Assembly (NCBI RefSeq): GCF_046348265.1
Contig: NZ_JAXMEO010000007.1
DNA length: 64,000 bases
DNA from: Pelomonas sp937871895
GTDB taxonomy: Bacteria; Pseudomonadota; Gammaproteobacteria; Burkholderiales; Burkholderiaceae_C
Strand: one strand, 5' to 3'
Shown here: positions 42,680 through 52,158 of the stretch, piece by piece
Numbering within the stretch: the stretch's first letter is position 1
How the letters are laid out: each line of letters begins with the position of its first letter
Position numbers and translations under genes: made by a program
Notes under the pieces: model-generated
The model's database searches: none
What the model was told of the DNA's origin: nothing
What the model saw: only the letters and a program-made list of their open reading frames with translations

Positions 42680-44026
42680 TCAGGCCCCAAGCCCCAACAG
42701 CGCCACCCCGTGCGAAGGCACCGCCACGCTCACCACGCCCGCCTCGATCAGCGGCGCTGTCGCACCCGAGTCCCACAGATCGCGCAGCCTGCCCTTCGGT
42801 GGCAAGCCCAGCTGATGCAAGGGCAGCCGCAGCGTGGCTGCCTTCTTGTCGGTGTTGAAGACGGCAATCACGTGCTCGCGGGTTTGGGGCAGGCGGGCCG
42901 TCCAGACGCGCCAGTTGTCCGCCACGAAATGAGGCTGGTTGCCCTCACTGTGGCGGTGGATGGCGAGCAGCTCTTTGTGGGTGAGCAGGCTGAGCGTCCA
43001 GTCGTCGAGGTGGCGCAGGTCGCCGCCCATGATGAGGGGCGAGCGGGCCATGCACCACAGGGCCATCACGGTGCGCTGCTCATCCTTGGTGAAGCGGCTG
43101 TCGCGCTCGCCGAGGGCCAGGCGGCCGAGGGGGAGCATGTCGGCGTCGGGCCAGGCGCCGGGGCGACGGTGGGGGTTCCAGTTTTCGAGGCGGGTGAACT
43201 GGGCGTCGAGCATGGGCCACTCGTCCCAGAAGTCGTCACTGATGCGCCACATCTGCGCAAAGCGGCGCACGTGCTCGGCGCGGGGCACGGGCGTCTCGCC
43301 GGGTGAGAGGCTGAGCAGCATGGGCCGCTTGCTGGCCTCGATGGCGCGGTGCGCGGCCTCGATCTCGGGCGCGTGCGCGTCGTAGGGGCGGCTCATGTCG
43401 TCCATCTTGACGAAGTCCACGCCCCAGGACGCGAACAGCGCGAACACGCTGTCGTAGTAGGCCTGGGCGCCCGGGCGGCGCATGTCCACGCCATACATGT
43501 CGGGGTTCCAGGGGCAGGTGCTGGTGGTGTCGGCGATGTCGCGCGCGGTGAACTGGGTGCCAAAGACGGGCAGGTTCTTCTCGACCGCCGCGCGCGGGAT
43601 GCCGCGCATCAGGTGGACGCCGAACTTGAGCCCGAGGCGGTGGATGTCATCGGCCAAGGGCTTGAAGCCGGCGCCGTTGATGCTGGACGGAAAGCGGTTG
43701 GGCGCGGGCAGCAGGCGGCCATAGCCGTCCATCGCGGGTTGGGGCGCGCGGTTGTACTCGTAGCTCTTGGCCTCGGGCTCGTACCACTGGATGTCGATGG
43801 TGAAGACGTCGTAGCCCGAGGGCAGCAGCTTGGCGGCCTGGATGGCGGCGGTCTCGCGCGCCTGGGCCTCGGTCAGCGTGGTGGCAAAGCTGTTCCAGCT
43901 GTTCCAGCCCATGGGGGGCGTGGGGGCGAGGAGCTTGGGCTGCGCGGCGGTGGCTGCCGCTGCTGCCGTGCTGGCGACGAGGCCGGCAGCGGGCGCGGTG
44001 CTGAGGAGCTGACGGCGGTTGAGCAT
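42680..44026 (-). CDS. GH27 alpha-galactosidase (second, divergent type)
   Basis: A 448-aa GH27-like enzyme with a twin-arginine-type leader (MLNRRQLLSTAPAAGLVAS). The barrel begins LAPTPPMGWNSWNSF; the nucleophile is in DFVKMDD (D209) and the acid/base region is WPDADMLPLG. The loop after GWNSWN is longer than in classic GH27, as in the bacterial branch that includes isomaltodextranase-like and beta-L-arabinopyranosidase enzymes. GAGGA precedes the ATG, 10 bases after the yjfF stop, so it is the last gene of the arabinose/galactose array. The open frame upstream overlaps yjfF and was not used. Confidence 0.88.
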   Translation of the reverse strand: MLNRRQLLSTAPAAGLVASTAAAAATAAQPKLLAPTPPMGWNSWNSFATTLTEAQARETAAIQAAKLLPSGYDVFTIDIQWYEPEAKSYEYNRAPQPAMDGYGRLLPAPNRFPSSINGAGFKPLADDIHRLGLKFGVHLMRGIPRAAVEKNLPVFGTQFTARDIADTTSTCPWNPDMYGVDMRRPGAQAYYDSVFALFASWGVDFVKMDDMSRPYDAHAPEIEAAHRAIEASKRPMLLSLSPGETPVPRAEHVRRFAQMWRISDDFWDEWPMLDAQFTRLENWNPHRRPGAWPDADMLPLGRLALGERDSRFTKDEQRTVMALWCMARSPLIMGGDLRHLDDWTLSLLTHKELLAIHRHSEGNQPHFVADNWRVWTARLPQTREHVIAVFNTDKKAATLRLPLHQLGLPPKGRLRDLWDSGATAPLIEAGVVSVAVPSHGVALLGLGA

Positions 44027-44036
44027 GCGTGTTTCC

Positions 44037-45011
44037 TCAGTGTTGGGCGCGGCGCGCCACCACGCGCTGCACGGCGCAGAAGGCGAACAGTAGGGTGCCG
44101 ATGACGATCTTGGTCCACCAAGAACTGAGCGTGCCGTCAAAGACGATCAGCGTCTGAATGAGGCCCAGCACCAGCACGCCCGAGAGCGCGCCGGCCACAT
44201 AGCCGGTGCCGCCGGCCAGCAGGGTGCCGCCGATGACGACGGCGGCAATCGCGTCCAGCTCCACGCCCTGCGCATGCTGGCCGTAGCCCGAGAGCATGTA
44301 GAAGGAGAACAGCATGCCGGCGAGGCTGGCGCAGCCGCCGCTCAAGGCATAGACGGCGATCTTGGTGCGGCCCACGGGCAGGCCCATCATCAGCGCCGAG
44401 GTCTCGTTGCCGCCGATGGCGTAGACCGTGCGGCCAAAGGCCGTGCTGTGCGCGGCCCAGAGGCCGATGACGAGCACCACCAGCGCAATCACTGCGCCTG
44501 GCGACAAGAAGCCGCCGGGCAGCGCGAGCTGGGTCTGCGAGAGCCACACAAACCCGGGCGAGTCGATGGTGATCGAGTCCACGCTGATCAGGAAGCAAAG
44601 CCCCCGCGCCAGGAACATGCCGGCCAGCGTGACGATGAAGGCCTGTAGCTTGAAGTGGTGGATCAGCCAGCCCTGCAAAGCGCCAAAGAGCAGGCCGCCG
44701 CCGAGGCTGACGACGATGACAGCTTCAGCCGGCCACTGCGCCGTCTGCAGCAGCCAGGCCGCGACGGTGGTGGTGAGCGCGAGCACCGAGCCGACCGAAA
44801 GATCGATGCCGCCCGACAGGATCACGAAGTTCATGCCCACCGCGATGACGAGCAGGAAGGCGTTGTCGATCAGCAGGTTGTAGACGACCTGGGGGCTGGC
44901 AAAGCCGGTGTAGGACGCAGCGCCAAAGCCGAAGAGGCCAAACATCAGCACCACGCTGACCCAGGCGGTGAAGGAGGGCGCGGCCATCGCGCCTTGCAGG
45001 CGGGCTTTCAT
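44037..45011 (-). CDS. yjfF: Sugar ABC transporter permease, YjfF type
   Basis: A 324-aa inner-membrane permease of the monosaccharide (RbsC/AraH) ABC family, with about ten hydrophobic segments and the family motif NFVILSGGIDLSVGSVLAL. It pairs with YtfT to form the membrane channel. The start overlaps the ytfT stop (ATGA) and has a near-perfect ribosome-binding site AAAGGAGGTG. Same position as in the E. coli ytfQRT-yjfF operon for galactofuranose. Here the surrounding arabinofuranosidases suggest L-arabinose or arabinofuranose. Confidence 0.92.
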   Translation of the reverse strand: MKARLQGAMAAPSFTAWVSVVLMFGLFGFGAASYTGFASPQVVYNLLIDNAFLLVIAVGMNFVILSGGIDLSVGSVLALTTTVAAWLLQTAQWPAEAVIVVSLGGGLLFGALQGWLIHHFKLQAFIVTLAGMFLARGLCFLISVDSITIDSPGFVWLSQTQLALPGGFLSPGAVIALVVLVIGLWAAHSTAFGRTVYAIGGNETSALMMGLPVGRTKIAVYALSGGCASLAGMLFSFYMLSGYGQHAQGVELDAIAAVVIGGTLLAGGTGYVAGALSGVLVLGLIQTLIVFDGTLSSWWTKIVIGTLLFAFCAVQRVVARRAQH

Positions 45012-45985
45012 CGTGCACCTCCTTTCTTGACCCAGACAGGCGACTGCAGGATGCACACCGCAAACACCACGAGGGCCTTGACCACCATGGTCACCTGCGG
45101 CGGCACGCCGAGCGCGTAGATGGTGGAGGTGAGGGTCTGGATCACGAGCGCGCCGATCAGGCTGCCGACCAGCGAGAAGCGCCCGCCGCTCAAGAGCCCG
45201 CCGCCGAGCGTGACGGCGAGGATGGCGTCCAGCTCCAGCAGGAGGCCGGCGTTGTTGGCGTCGGCGCTCTTGATGTTGGAGGTGATCATCAAACCCGCGA
45301 GGCCGGCGCCGAAGCTGCTGTAGAGGTAGACGAAGAGCATCACCGCCAGCGTCGGCACACCGGCCAGGCGCGAGGCGACAGGATTGATGCCGACCGACTC
45401 GATGAAGAGCCCAAGCGCCGTGCGGCGCATCAAGAGGCCCGTGAGCCCCGCCACCGTAGCGAGCACGAAGACCGAGACCGGCAGACCAAGCAGGTAGCCG
45501 CCGCCGAGCCAGAAGAAGCTCTGAGGCTCGTAGATGGTGAGGATCTGGCCGTCGGTCAGCAACTGCGCCAGGCCTCGGCCGGCGACCATCAGGATCAAGG
45601 TTGCGATGATGGGCTGCAGGCCGAGCGTGGCGACGAGCAGGCCGTTCCAGAGCCCGCAGACCAGGGCGGCGGCCATGGCCGCGCCAAAGGCCACCAGCAC
45701 GCCGTGCGTGCCGACCAGCATGGCGGCCACGGTGCCGGCGATGGCGACGATAGCGCCCACCGAGATGTCGATGCCGCGCGTGGCGATCACGAGCGTGAGG
45801 CCGAGGGCGACGAGCATCAGCGGCACGGCGCGGTGGACGATGTCCACCAGGCTGCCGTAGAGGTGGCCGTCCTTGATCTCAAGGTGCAGGAAACCGGGCA
45901 CGCTGAGCGCCGCGACGGCGAGCAGCAGCACCAGCGCGATGAGTGGCCGCGCCAGCGAGTGGGTGAGAAAGGCAGGGAGCTTCAC
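45008..45985 (-). CDS. ytfT: Sugar ABC transporter permease, YtfT type
   Basis: A 325-aa inner-membrane permease, partner of YjfF, with ATRGIDISVGAIVAIAGTVAA as the conserved cytoplasmic-loop motif and about ten membrane segments. The start is GTG (GTGAAGCTCCC). It is separated from the ATPase gene by 115 bases that hold a long hairpin repeat, and overlaps yjfF by four bases. Confidence 0.92.
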   Translation of the reverse strand: MKLPAFLTHSLARPLIALVLLLAVAALSVPGFLHLEIKDGHLYGSLVDIVHRAVPLMLVALGLTLVIATRGIDISVGAIVAIAGTVAAMLVGTHGVLVAFGAAMAAALVCGLWNGLLVATLGLQPIIATLILMVAGRGLAQLLTDGQILTIYEPQSFFWLGGGYLLGLPVSVFVLATVAGLTGLLMRRTALGLFIESVGINPVASRLAGVPTLAVMLFVYLYSSFGAGLAGLMITSNIKSADANNAGLLLELDAILAVTLGGGLLSGGRFSLVGSLIGALVIQTLTSTIYALGVPPQVTMVVKALVVFAVCILQSPVWVKKGGAR

Positions 45986-46014
45986 AGGGGGGCTTCAATC
46001 AAGAGAGAACACAG

Positions 46015-46080
46015 CCACAGAGGCACAGAGACACAGAGGAATGCCTCAGGTGCTTTCTCTGTGTCTCTGTGCCTCTGTGG
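46015..46080. repeat. Hairpin repeat with 24-bp perfect arms in ytfR-ytfT gap
   Basis: Arms 46015-46038 and 46057-46080 are perfectly complementary (CCACAGAGGCACAGAG...), with an 18-base loop. Another copy of the same repeat type lies at 57837-57907. In the transcript it would form a very stable stem between the ATPase and permease genes, which may affect mRNA stability or reduce permease expression. Confidence 0.85.
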
Positions 46081-46100
46081 TTGCATTTCGAGTTCTGGTT

Positions 46101-47642
46101 CTATTCAGCGGCAACGGCCGGCGCATCGGCCGCGATCACGCCCAGCACGCCGGCTTCGTCGAGCGCGCCGCGCGGGTACTCGCCCAGCACATGGCGGTCG
46201 CGCATCACCAGCACGCGGTCACTGCAGTGCAGCACCTCGGGCAGCTCGGACGAGATGAACAGCACCGACATCGGCTCGCCGCTCTCGGGCGCGTGGGCGA
46301 GGCCGCGCACGGCGTCCATCAGTTCTTCCTTGGCCCGCACATCGATGCCGCGCGTGGGTTCGTCGAGGATGAGCAGCGCCGGCTGCGTGGCCAGCCAGCG
46401 GGCGAGCAGCACCTTTTGCTGGTTGCCGCCCGAGAGCTGGCCGATGGGCGTGGCGCTGCTGGCCGTCTTGATGCCGAGACGGCGGATGTAGTCGTCGGCC
46501 ATCTTCTCCAGCTCGGCCGGCGTCATCACGAGGCGCAGGCCATGGCGCGCCTGCAGCGCAAGCACGATGTTCTCGCGCACCGACAGCTCCAGGATGCAGC
46601 CCTCGTGCTTGCGGTCTTCCGAGCAGAAGGCGATGCCGGCCGCAATGGCCTCGCGCGGCGAGCCAAAGCGCTTGGGCGCGCCGCCGGCCACGCGCAGGTG
46701 GCCCGTGTCGGCCGCATCGGCACCAAACAGCAAACGGGCCAGCTCCGTGCGACCCGAGCCCAGCAGGCCCGCCAGGCCCAGCACCTCGCCACGCCGCAGG
46801 CTCACATCCATGGGCTGCAGCGCGCCGCTGCGGCCAATCTTTTCAGCCTGCAGCACGGGGGCACCGTCGGCAGTGGCGGTGGTGGCCAGGCGCGCCTTCT
46901 CGGCCGCCGAGTCGGCCGCGCCGACCATCTTGTTGACCAGGGCCAGACGGCCCAGGTCCTTGGCCAGGTACTCGCCCTCGGTCTCGCCGTTGCGCATCAC
47001 CGTGATGCGGTCGGAGAGGGCATAGGTCTGGTCCAGGAAGTGGGTGACGAAGAGGATGGCCAGCCCCTGGTCACGCAGGCGGCGCAGCACCGCAAACAGC
47101 TGCTGCACGGCCGCGTCGTCCAGGCTGGAGGTGGGCTCGTCAAGGATCAGCACCTTGGCCGGGTCGCGCAGCGCACGCGCAATCGCGACCATCTGCTGCT
47201 GGGCCAACGGACAGCGGTGCAGCGGCTGGTCCACGTCGATGTCCAGCTCCATCTGCGCCAGCACGCGCTGAGCCTCGGCGCGCACGGCCGCCCAGTCGAT
47301 GCGGCCCCAGCGCTTGGGCAGCCGCCCCAGGCAGATGTTCTCGGCCACCGAAAGGTTGGGGCAGAGGTTGACCTCCTGGTAGACGGTGCGGATGCCGTGG
47401 TCTTGTGCTTCTTGGGTCGAGCGTGGGGCGATCTCCTGGCCCGCCAGTTCAATGCGGCCGGCGTCGGGCTCGTAGAGGCCCGTGAGCACCTTGATCAGCG
47501 TGGACTTGCCGGCGCCGTTCTGGCCCATGAGGGCGTGGACTTCACCGGGGAAGAGGCGGAGGCTGACTTCGTGGAGGGCGCGGACGCCAGGGAACGATTT
47601 GCAGATGCCTTGCAGGGCAAGGACGGGCGTCGGGGCTGTCAT
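46101..47642 (-). CDS. ytfR: Sugar ABC transporter ATP-binding protein, YtfR type
   Basis: A 513-aa protein with two fused ABC domains, as in all monosaccharide importers of this class. First domain: Walker A GQNGAGKST, signature-like CPLAQQQMVAIARAL, Walker B VLILDEPTSSLD. Second domain: LLGSGRTELARLLFG (degenerate Walker A), QLSGGNQQKVLLARWL and LLILDEPTRGID. It energises YtfT/YjfF. Gap to ytfQ upstream is 600 bases and contains a large inverted-repeat element, yet strand and order remain those of the E. coli operon. Confidence 0.93.
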   Translation of the reverse strand: MTAPTPVLALQGICKSFPGVRALHEVSLRLFPGEVHALMGQNGAGKSTLIKVLTGLYEPDAGRIELAGQEIAPRSTQEAQDHGIRTVYQEVNLCPNLSVAENICLGRLPKRWGRIDWAAVRAEAQRVLAQMELDIDVDQPLHRCPLAQQQMVAIARALRDPAKVLILDEPTSSLDDAAVQQLFAVLRRLRDQGLAILFVTHFLDQTYALSDRITVMRNGETEGEYLAKDLGRLALVNKMVGAADSAAEKARLATTATADGAPVLQAEKIGRSGALQPMDVSLRRGEVLGLAGLLGSGRTELARLLFGADAADTGHLRVAGGAPKRFGSPREAIAAGIAFCSEDRKHEGCILELSVRENIVLALQARHGLRLVMTPAELEKMADDYIRRLGIKTASSATPIGQLSGGNQQKVLLARWLATQPALLILDEPTRGIDVRAKEELMDAVRGLAHAPESGEPMSVLFISSELPEVLHCSDRVLVMRDRHVLGEYPRGALDEAGVLGVIAADAPAVAAE

Positions 47643-48242
47643 GGTGAGACTGGTTGAGTGGCTAGGCCGATGCTGCTTCTGCGGTGCGATGGGTTGTTGG
47701 CAAGGCCGATGCCGGGAGTCCGCCCCGGCGGGCGGGTAACTTTCTTCTGTCTTGCCAGAAGAAAGTCACCAAAGAAGAGGCGCTTAACGCAATCCGCATC
47801 CCGCACAAAACTTCGCTCGCGTTGCTCGGGCCAAGCGCTTCCGAGAAGCGAGCCGCTTCGCTCCCGCCGCCGGCCGATCACGAGCGATAAAGCTCGGACC
47901 TCTCGGGCGCTTAAGTCGCGGCTGAACGCCGACGACGGAGAGAGCAGCCGAGCAGCCGCGTCGCCCGAGCGACGCTGCATTTGGGTGGTGAGCCCGGCGT
48001 TCAGCCGCGCGTCAACCGTGGTGCTGGTGCGATGAGCCGGAGCGTTGACAAGCCCGACGCGAGAGCGCAGCGGATCGCTTCTCACGCACTTCGAGCTGTC
48101 AAACGCATGTCGGGCTCTGAAGTGGAAGAAGCGCCTCTCTTTTGGTGACTTTTCTCTGGCAAGACAGAGAAAAGTTACCCCGCCGCCGGGCGGGACTCCC
48201 GGCCTGGGCCTCGCCATCAACCCGCCCTCACGCACAGCGTCC
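47643..48242. other. 600-base intergenic region inside the ytf operon
   Basis: No gene seen; open frames here are short and lie in repeat sequence. It is almost filled by a large inverted-repeat element, listed separately. The ytfR start with its own upstream sequence is at the left edge. Confidence 0.65.
47701..48212. repeat. Large inverted-repeat element (85-base arms) between ytfR and ytfQ
   Basis: Left arm 47701-47785 and right arm 48129-48212 are inverted copies at roughly 80-85% identity by eye. Each has the GGGAGTC...GGCGGG block, then GTAACTTT...CTGTCTTGCCAGA, then AAGTCACCAAA. Each arm itself holds a small hairpin around TCTTGCCAGA. The ~340 bases between show short inverted and direct repeats. 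No transposase and no clear target-site duplication, so it is a non-autonomous repeat, of a kind I have seen between genes in Burkholderiales and Xanthomonadales. Confidence 0.75.
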
Positions 48243-49193
48243 TCAGTACTTCCGATTCGGCAGCTCCTTCGCCGCCTGATCCGCCGTGAACACGCCCTCG
48301 ATGACCTTGACGCGCTTCTCAACCGGCTTCTTGGCCACCACATCCTTGGCCAACTGCATCAACTGCGGGCCCAGCATCGGGTTGCACTCAACCGTCACGT
48401 TCAGCTTGCCAGCCTTCATGGCCTCAAACGCGCCACGCACGCCGTCGATGGAGATGATGGTGATGTCCACGCCAGGCTTCAGACCAGCTTCTTCAATCGC
48501 CTGGATCGCGCCAATCGCCATGTCGTCGTTGTGCGCGTAGAGCACGTCGATCTTCTTGTCCTTTTGCTTCAGGAAGGACTCCATCACTTCCTTGCCCTTG
48601 GCGCGCGTGAAGTCGCCGGACTGGGAGCGGATGATCTGGATCTTGGCGTTGCTCTTGATGACTTCCTCAAAGCCCTTCTTGCGGTCGATGGCCGGAGCGG
48701 AGCCCACGGTGCCTTGCAGCTCGACGACGTTGATGGCCGGGGCGGTGCTCTTGGCGACACGGTCCAGCAGCCACTTGGCGGCCTTGCGGCCTTCTTCGAC
48801 GAAGTCGGAGCCGATGAAGGTCACATAAAGCGAGTCGTCCGTGACCTTGACGGCGCGGTCGGTCAGGATGACGGGGATGCCGGCGGCCTTGGCTTCCTTC
48901 AGCACGGTCTCCCAGCCCGACTCGACGACGGGCGAGAAGGCGATGACGTCAACCTTCTGGGCGATGAAGCTGCGGATGGCCTTGACCTGGTTCTCTTGCT
49001 TCTGCTGCGCGTCGGCGAACTTCAGCGTGATGCCGGCTTCCTTGGCGGCCGACTTGACGGAGGCGGTGTTGGCCGTGCGCCATTCACTCTCGGCGCCGAC
49101 TTGCGAGAAGCCCATCACCAGCGGGGCGGCGAAGGCGGACAGCGCGGGCAGCGCGAGCGAAAGGGCCAGCAGGGTGCGACGGGGGAAGCGCAT
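48243..49193 (-). CDS. ytfQ: Periplasmic sugar-binding protein, YtfQ type
   Basis: A 316-aa periplasmic binding protein (E. coli YtfQ 318) with signal peptide MRFPRRTLLALSLALPALSAFA. The mature part starts PLVMGFSQVGAESEWRTANTASVKSAAKEAG, with DAQQKQENQVKAIRSFIAQKVDVIAFSPVVESGWE and VLYAHNDDMAIGAIQAIEEAG, all close to galactofuranose-binding YtfQ. In Shewanella-type arabinose clusters a relative imports L-arabinose, which fits the neighbours. AGGAG precedes the ATG; the upstream GH31 gene ends 43 bases before. Confidence 0.92.
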   Translation of the reverse strand: MRFPRRTLLALSLALPALSAFAAPLVMGFSQVGAESEWRTANTASVKSAAKEAGITLKFADAQQKQENQVKAIRSFIAQKVDVIAFSPVVESGWETVLKEAKAAGIPVILTDRAVKVTDDSLYVTFIGSDFVEEGRKAAKWLLDRVAKSTAPAINVVELQGTVGSAPAIDRKKGFEEVIKSNAKIQIIRSQSGDFTRAKGKEVMESFLKQKDKKIDVLYAHNDDMAIGAIQAIEEAGLKPGVDITIISIDGVRGAFEAMKAGKLNVTVECNPMLGPQLMQLAKDVVAKKPVEKRVKVIEGVFTADQAAKELPNRKY

Positions 49194-49236
49194 GAGTTGT
49201 CTCCTGGAGAGTGCTTATGGGTGGTACGGCGGGCTT

Positions 49237-52158
49237 TTAAGGGAACTGCAGTGTCAGGGCTTGGCCCCGATACGTCACGGTGCGCGCGGGCGCGGGTTTG
49301 GATTTCGCGGTGGCCGGCATCAGGCGGACCTGAAGTTGGCGCTGTTGAACAAGGCCGGGGAAGCTGCCTTCACGCGCAGCCACTTGCAGCTGGCGCTTGG
49401 CGTCGTCCCAACGCAGCTGCACGGTCGCGCGCTGACCACGCTCGTAAGCGTAGCTGTCGCCGTCGTCCTCGTAGAGCGTGAAGCTGGCGTCACGGCCGGG
49501 GTAGACGCGGATCTCGATCGGGGCCTTGGGCTGCTCGTTGACGTACTGCAGCACCGGGCCCATGGGCACGATGCTGCCGGCGCGCACGAAGAGCGGGAAG
49601 CGGTCGAGCGGATATTCCTCTTGCACCGTGCTGCCGCCGCTGTGGCGGGCGCCCGTCCAGAAGTCGAACCAGTCGCTGCCCGAGGGCAGGCGCGTGGCGA
49701 TGCGCGGGTCGACATTGGCCTGCTCTTCGGCCAGGGCCTTGAGTTGGGCGGGCGTGCGCCACGAGAGGCGCAGGTTGCGCTCGCCGCCGCCTTGGTAGAA
49801 CTCGATGCGCACGCGGGCAACCTGGTCCTTCTGCAGCGACACCTTCACGCTCTCGCGGCGGGTGGCGCCGTTCTTCCAGTCCTCGATCAAGAGCTTGTCG
49901 TCGAGCCAGAGGCGGAAGCCGTCATCACCCTCTAGGCCGATCTCGTACTCGCCCGACTCGGGCGCGATCAGCTGGCCGACCCAGCGGGCCGAGAAGTTGT
50001 TGATGCTGGTGAGGCCGGGCGGGAAGCTGCTGAGCGGCGGCTCGGGCCAGTTGTGGTCCACCGTGGTGGAGACGGCCTGGCCGGCTTGCTTCTCGAAGTT
50101 GGTGCCCTGGTAGTAGGTGACCGCGAGGCCGGGTTGCCCATCGGGCGTGCGCAGCGCGGTTGCGGGGATGGTGCGGGCGCGGGGCAGCTCGGCGTACTTG
50201 ACGGAGCGCGTGACGGGGCGGACGAGGAAGGCGGGGCCATACATGAAGGCCTCGTCGATGCCGCGCAGCGCGGCCTCGTCGGGGAAGTCCATCACGAGGC
50301 CGCGCATGGGGATGTAGCCGTCGGCGTGCGTGCGCCAGGCCAGGCCGTAGTGGTAGGGCAGCAGGCGGTAGCGCAGCTCGGCGGCGCTGCGCAGCGAGTT
50401 GTAGAACGTGGGGTCCGAGTCCTTGAAGTGATAGGGCTCGCGGACGACGTCGGTGCCGTGGATGCGGTAGACGGGGTTGAAGATGCCGAACTGGTGCCAG
50501 CGCGCGAACAGCTCGCGGTAGGCCGGGTTGCGCTCGCCGCCTTGGTGGCTGACGAAGAAGCCGCCGGTGTCTTGCGTCCAGTAGGGCTGGCCGCCCATGC
50601 CGACGTTGAGGCCGCCGGAGATCTGCGCGCGGAAGGTGGCCCAACTGGCACGCGTGTCGCCCGACCAGGCAAAGGCGCCATAGCGCTGCTGGCCGGCCCA
50701 GGCCGAGCGCGTCAGGGTCATCACGCGTTTGTCACCGCGCGGGCCCGGGATGGCGCGCTGGCCGTGGTAGACGCCGCCGGTGGTCAGCAGGCTGTAGACA
50801 TTGAGGTAGCGCGAGAAGTCGCCCATGGCGTTGCGGCGCATGGCCTTGATGTCGCGCTCCACGGTGCCGGGGTCGTGCGCGGCGCCGCTGACCTCGACCT
50901 CGGTGCCGTCCATCCAGAGCGCGTCGACGCCGACGTCGAGCAAACCTTTCTTGAGGTGGCGGAAGTAGATCTCGCGGCCCTTCTCGCTGAAGGCGTCGTA
51001 GATCTGCGCCTGGCTGGCCACGCCCTCCATGGGCCCGAAGCGCAGGCCATTGGCGTCCAGCTCGCGGGCCAGCTCGGTCTTGTTGCCGACCGAGGGCCAG
51101 ATCGAGATCATGAACTGCGTGTGCAGGTCGCGGTGCAGGGTGTCGATCATGGCGCGCGGGTCGGGGTAGCGCGAGTGGTCCCAGATCATGCCGCTCCAGG
51201 TGCCGTCGGCGGCGCCGCCCCAGTACTGCCAGTCCTGCACGATGTTGTCGAGCGGGAAGTGGTCGGCGCGGAAGCGTTTGACGACGTCGAGCACCTGGGC
51301 CTGCGTCTGGTAGCGCTCCTTGCTCATGAAGAGGCCGAAGGCCGTCTTGGGGAGCATGGTGGCGGCGCCGGTCAGTGTGCGCAGGCCGCGCATCACGGCA
51401 TCCATGTCCTGGCCGGCGACCAGGTAGTAGTCGGCCCCGGCGGGCGCGCTGTCGGCCCAGAAGCGGGCGCCTTGCGCGTCGTCGGTGAAACGCATCTTGG
51501 AGTACACGTCCCACAGCAGGCCGTAGCGCTGGCTGGAGAGCATGAAGGGCAGCACGATGCCGATATTGGTCTGCACCATCAGCACGTCGCGGCCGCGGTA
51601 GTCCCAGTAAGGCTCGTTGTATTGGCCCAGGCCGTAGAGCGACTCGCCGTCCTGCAGCTGGAAGCCCTGGGTCACCTGGTAGGTGGGGCTGCCGTCGAAG
51701 CTTGATGGCTGCAGCTCGGCCGGCGCGCTCTCGCGCGTGAGCGGGCTGCCGTCGAGGCGCTGGAAGGTGATCGCCGCCGTGCGCTTGTCGATCAGCACGC
51801 GGAGCTGACTGCTTTGCAGCGTGAGCGTGGTGTCGGTCTCGGTGGTCGTGAAGCTCTCGGCCACCGGCTTTTGCACGACGACGAGGCTCGGCGCGCTGGC
51901 GTGGCTCTGGCCCAGGTGGGTGCTGACACGCACGGTCTGCGGCCCGTAGAAGAGCACGTTGCGCGTCAGGTTGCCGAGCTGCAGTTGCACGCCGGCCTCC
52001 AGGCGCGTCCAGCTCACGCCGGCCGCAGCGGGCAGGGTGAGGCGGGCGGTCTGGCCCAGGGCATCAAGGCCGGTGGGGGTGGCGGCGTGCGTGGCGAACG
52101 AACTGGCCAGCAGGGCGGCCAGCAACAGGGGACGGAATCGGAGACTAGTCAAGCTCAT
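49237..52158 (-). CDS. GH31 alpha-xylosidase with PA14 domain, exported
   Basis: A 973-aa exported GH31 enzyme. Signal peptide ends THAA; N-terminal beta-sandwich ~30-265; barrel with nucleophile D417 in LWMDGTEVEV and acid/base D501 in WSGDTRASW. A PA14 domain (~677-803; YYQGTNFEKQ...GEYEIGLEGDDGFRLWLDDKLLIEDW) is inserted before the final beta-domains. GH31 with PA14 is known from xyloglucan alpha-xylosidases such as Cellvibrio Xyl31A, where PA14 helps bind longer oligosaccharides. It would trim xyloglucan oligosaccharides in the periplasm, complementing cytoplasmic YicI. Its start overlaps the GH127 stop (ATGA). Confidence 0.9.
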   Translation of the reverse strand: MSLTSLRFRPLLLAALLASSFATHAATPTGLDALGQTARLTLPAAAGVSWTRLEAGVQLQLGNLTRNVLFYGPQTVRVSTHLGQSHASAPSLVVVQKPVAESFTTTETDTTLTLQSSQLRVLIDKRTAAITFQRLDGSPLTRESAPAELQPSSFDGSPTYQVTQGFQLQDGESLYGLGQYNEPYWDYRGRDVLMVQTNIGIVLPFMLSSQRYGLLWDVYSKMRFTDDAQGARFWADSAPAGADYYLVAGQDMDAVMRGLRTLTGAATMLPKTAFGLFMSKERYQTQAQVLDVVKRFRADHFPLDNIVQDWQYWGGAADGTWSGMIWDHSRYPDPRAMIDTLHRDLHTQFMISIWPSVGNKTELARELDANGLRFGPMEGVASQAQIYDAFSEKGREIYFRHLKKGLLDVGVDALWMDGTEVEVSGAAHDPGTVERDIKAMRRNAMGDFSRYLNVYSLLTTGGVYHGQRAIPGPRGDKRVMTLTRSAWAGQQRYGAFAWSGDTRASWATFRAQISGGLNVGMGGQPYWTQDTGGFFVSHQGGERNPAYRELFARWHQFGIFNPVYRIHGTDVVREPYHFKDSDPTFYNSLRSAAELRYRLLPYHYGLAWRTHADGYIPMRGLVMDFPDEAALRGIDEAFMYGPAFLVRPVTRSVKYAELPRARTIPATALRTPDGQPGLAVTYYQGTNFEKQAGQAVSTTVDHNWPEPPLSSFPPGLTSINNFSARWVGQLIAPESGEYEIGLEGDDGFRLWLDDKLLIEDWKNGATRRESVKVSLQKDQVARVRIEFYQGGGERNLRLSWRTPAQLKALAEEQANVDPRIATRLPSGSDWFDFWTGARHSGGSTVQEEYPLDRFPLFVRAGSIVPMGPVLQYVNEQPKAPIEIRVYPGRDASFTLYEDDGDSYAYERGQRATVQLRWDDAKRQLQVAAREGSFPGLVQQRQLQVRLMPATAKSKPAPARTVTYRGQALTLQFP

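Noticed and set aside
47658..48343. Open frames across the 47.7-48.2 kb region on both strands
   Set aside because: They translate the inverted-repeat element (Arg/Ser-rich, mirrored peptides) and overlap the end of ytfQ.
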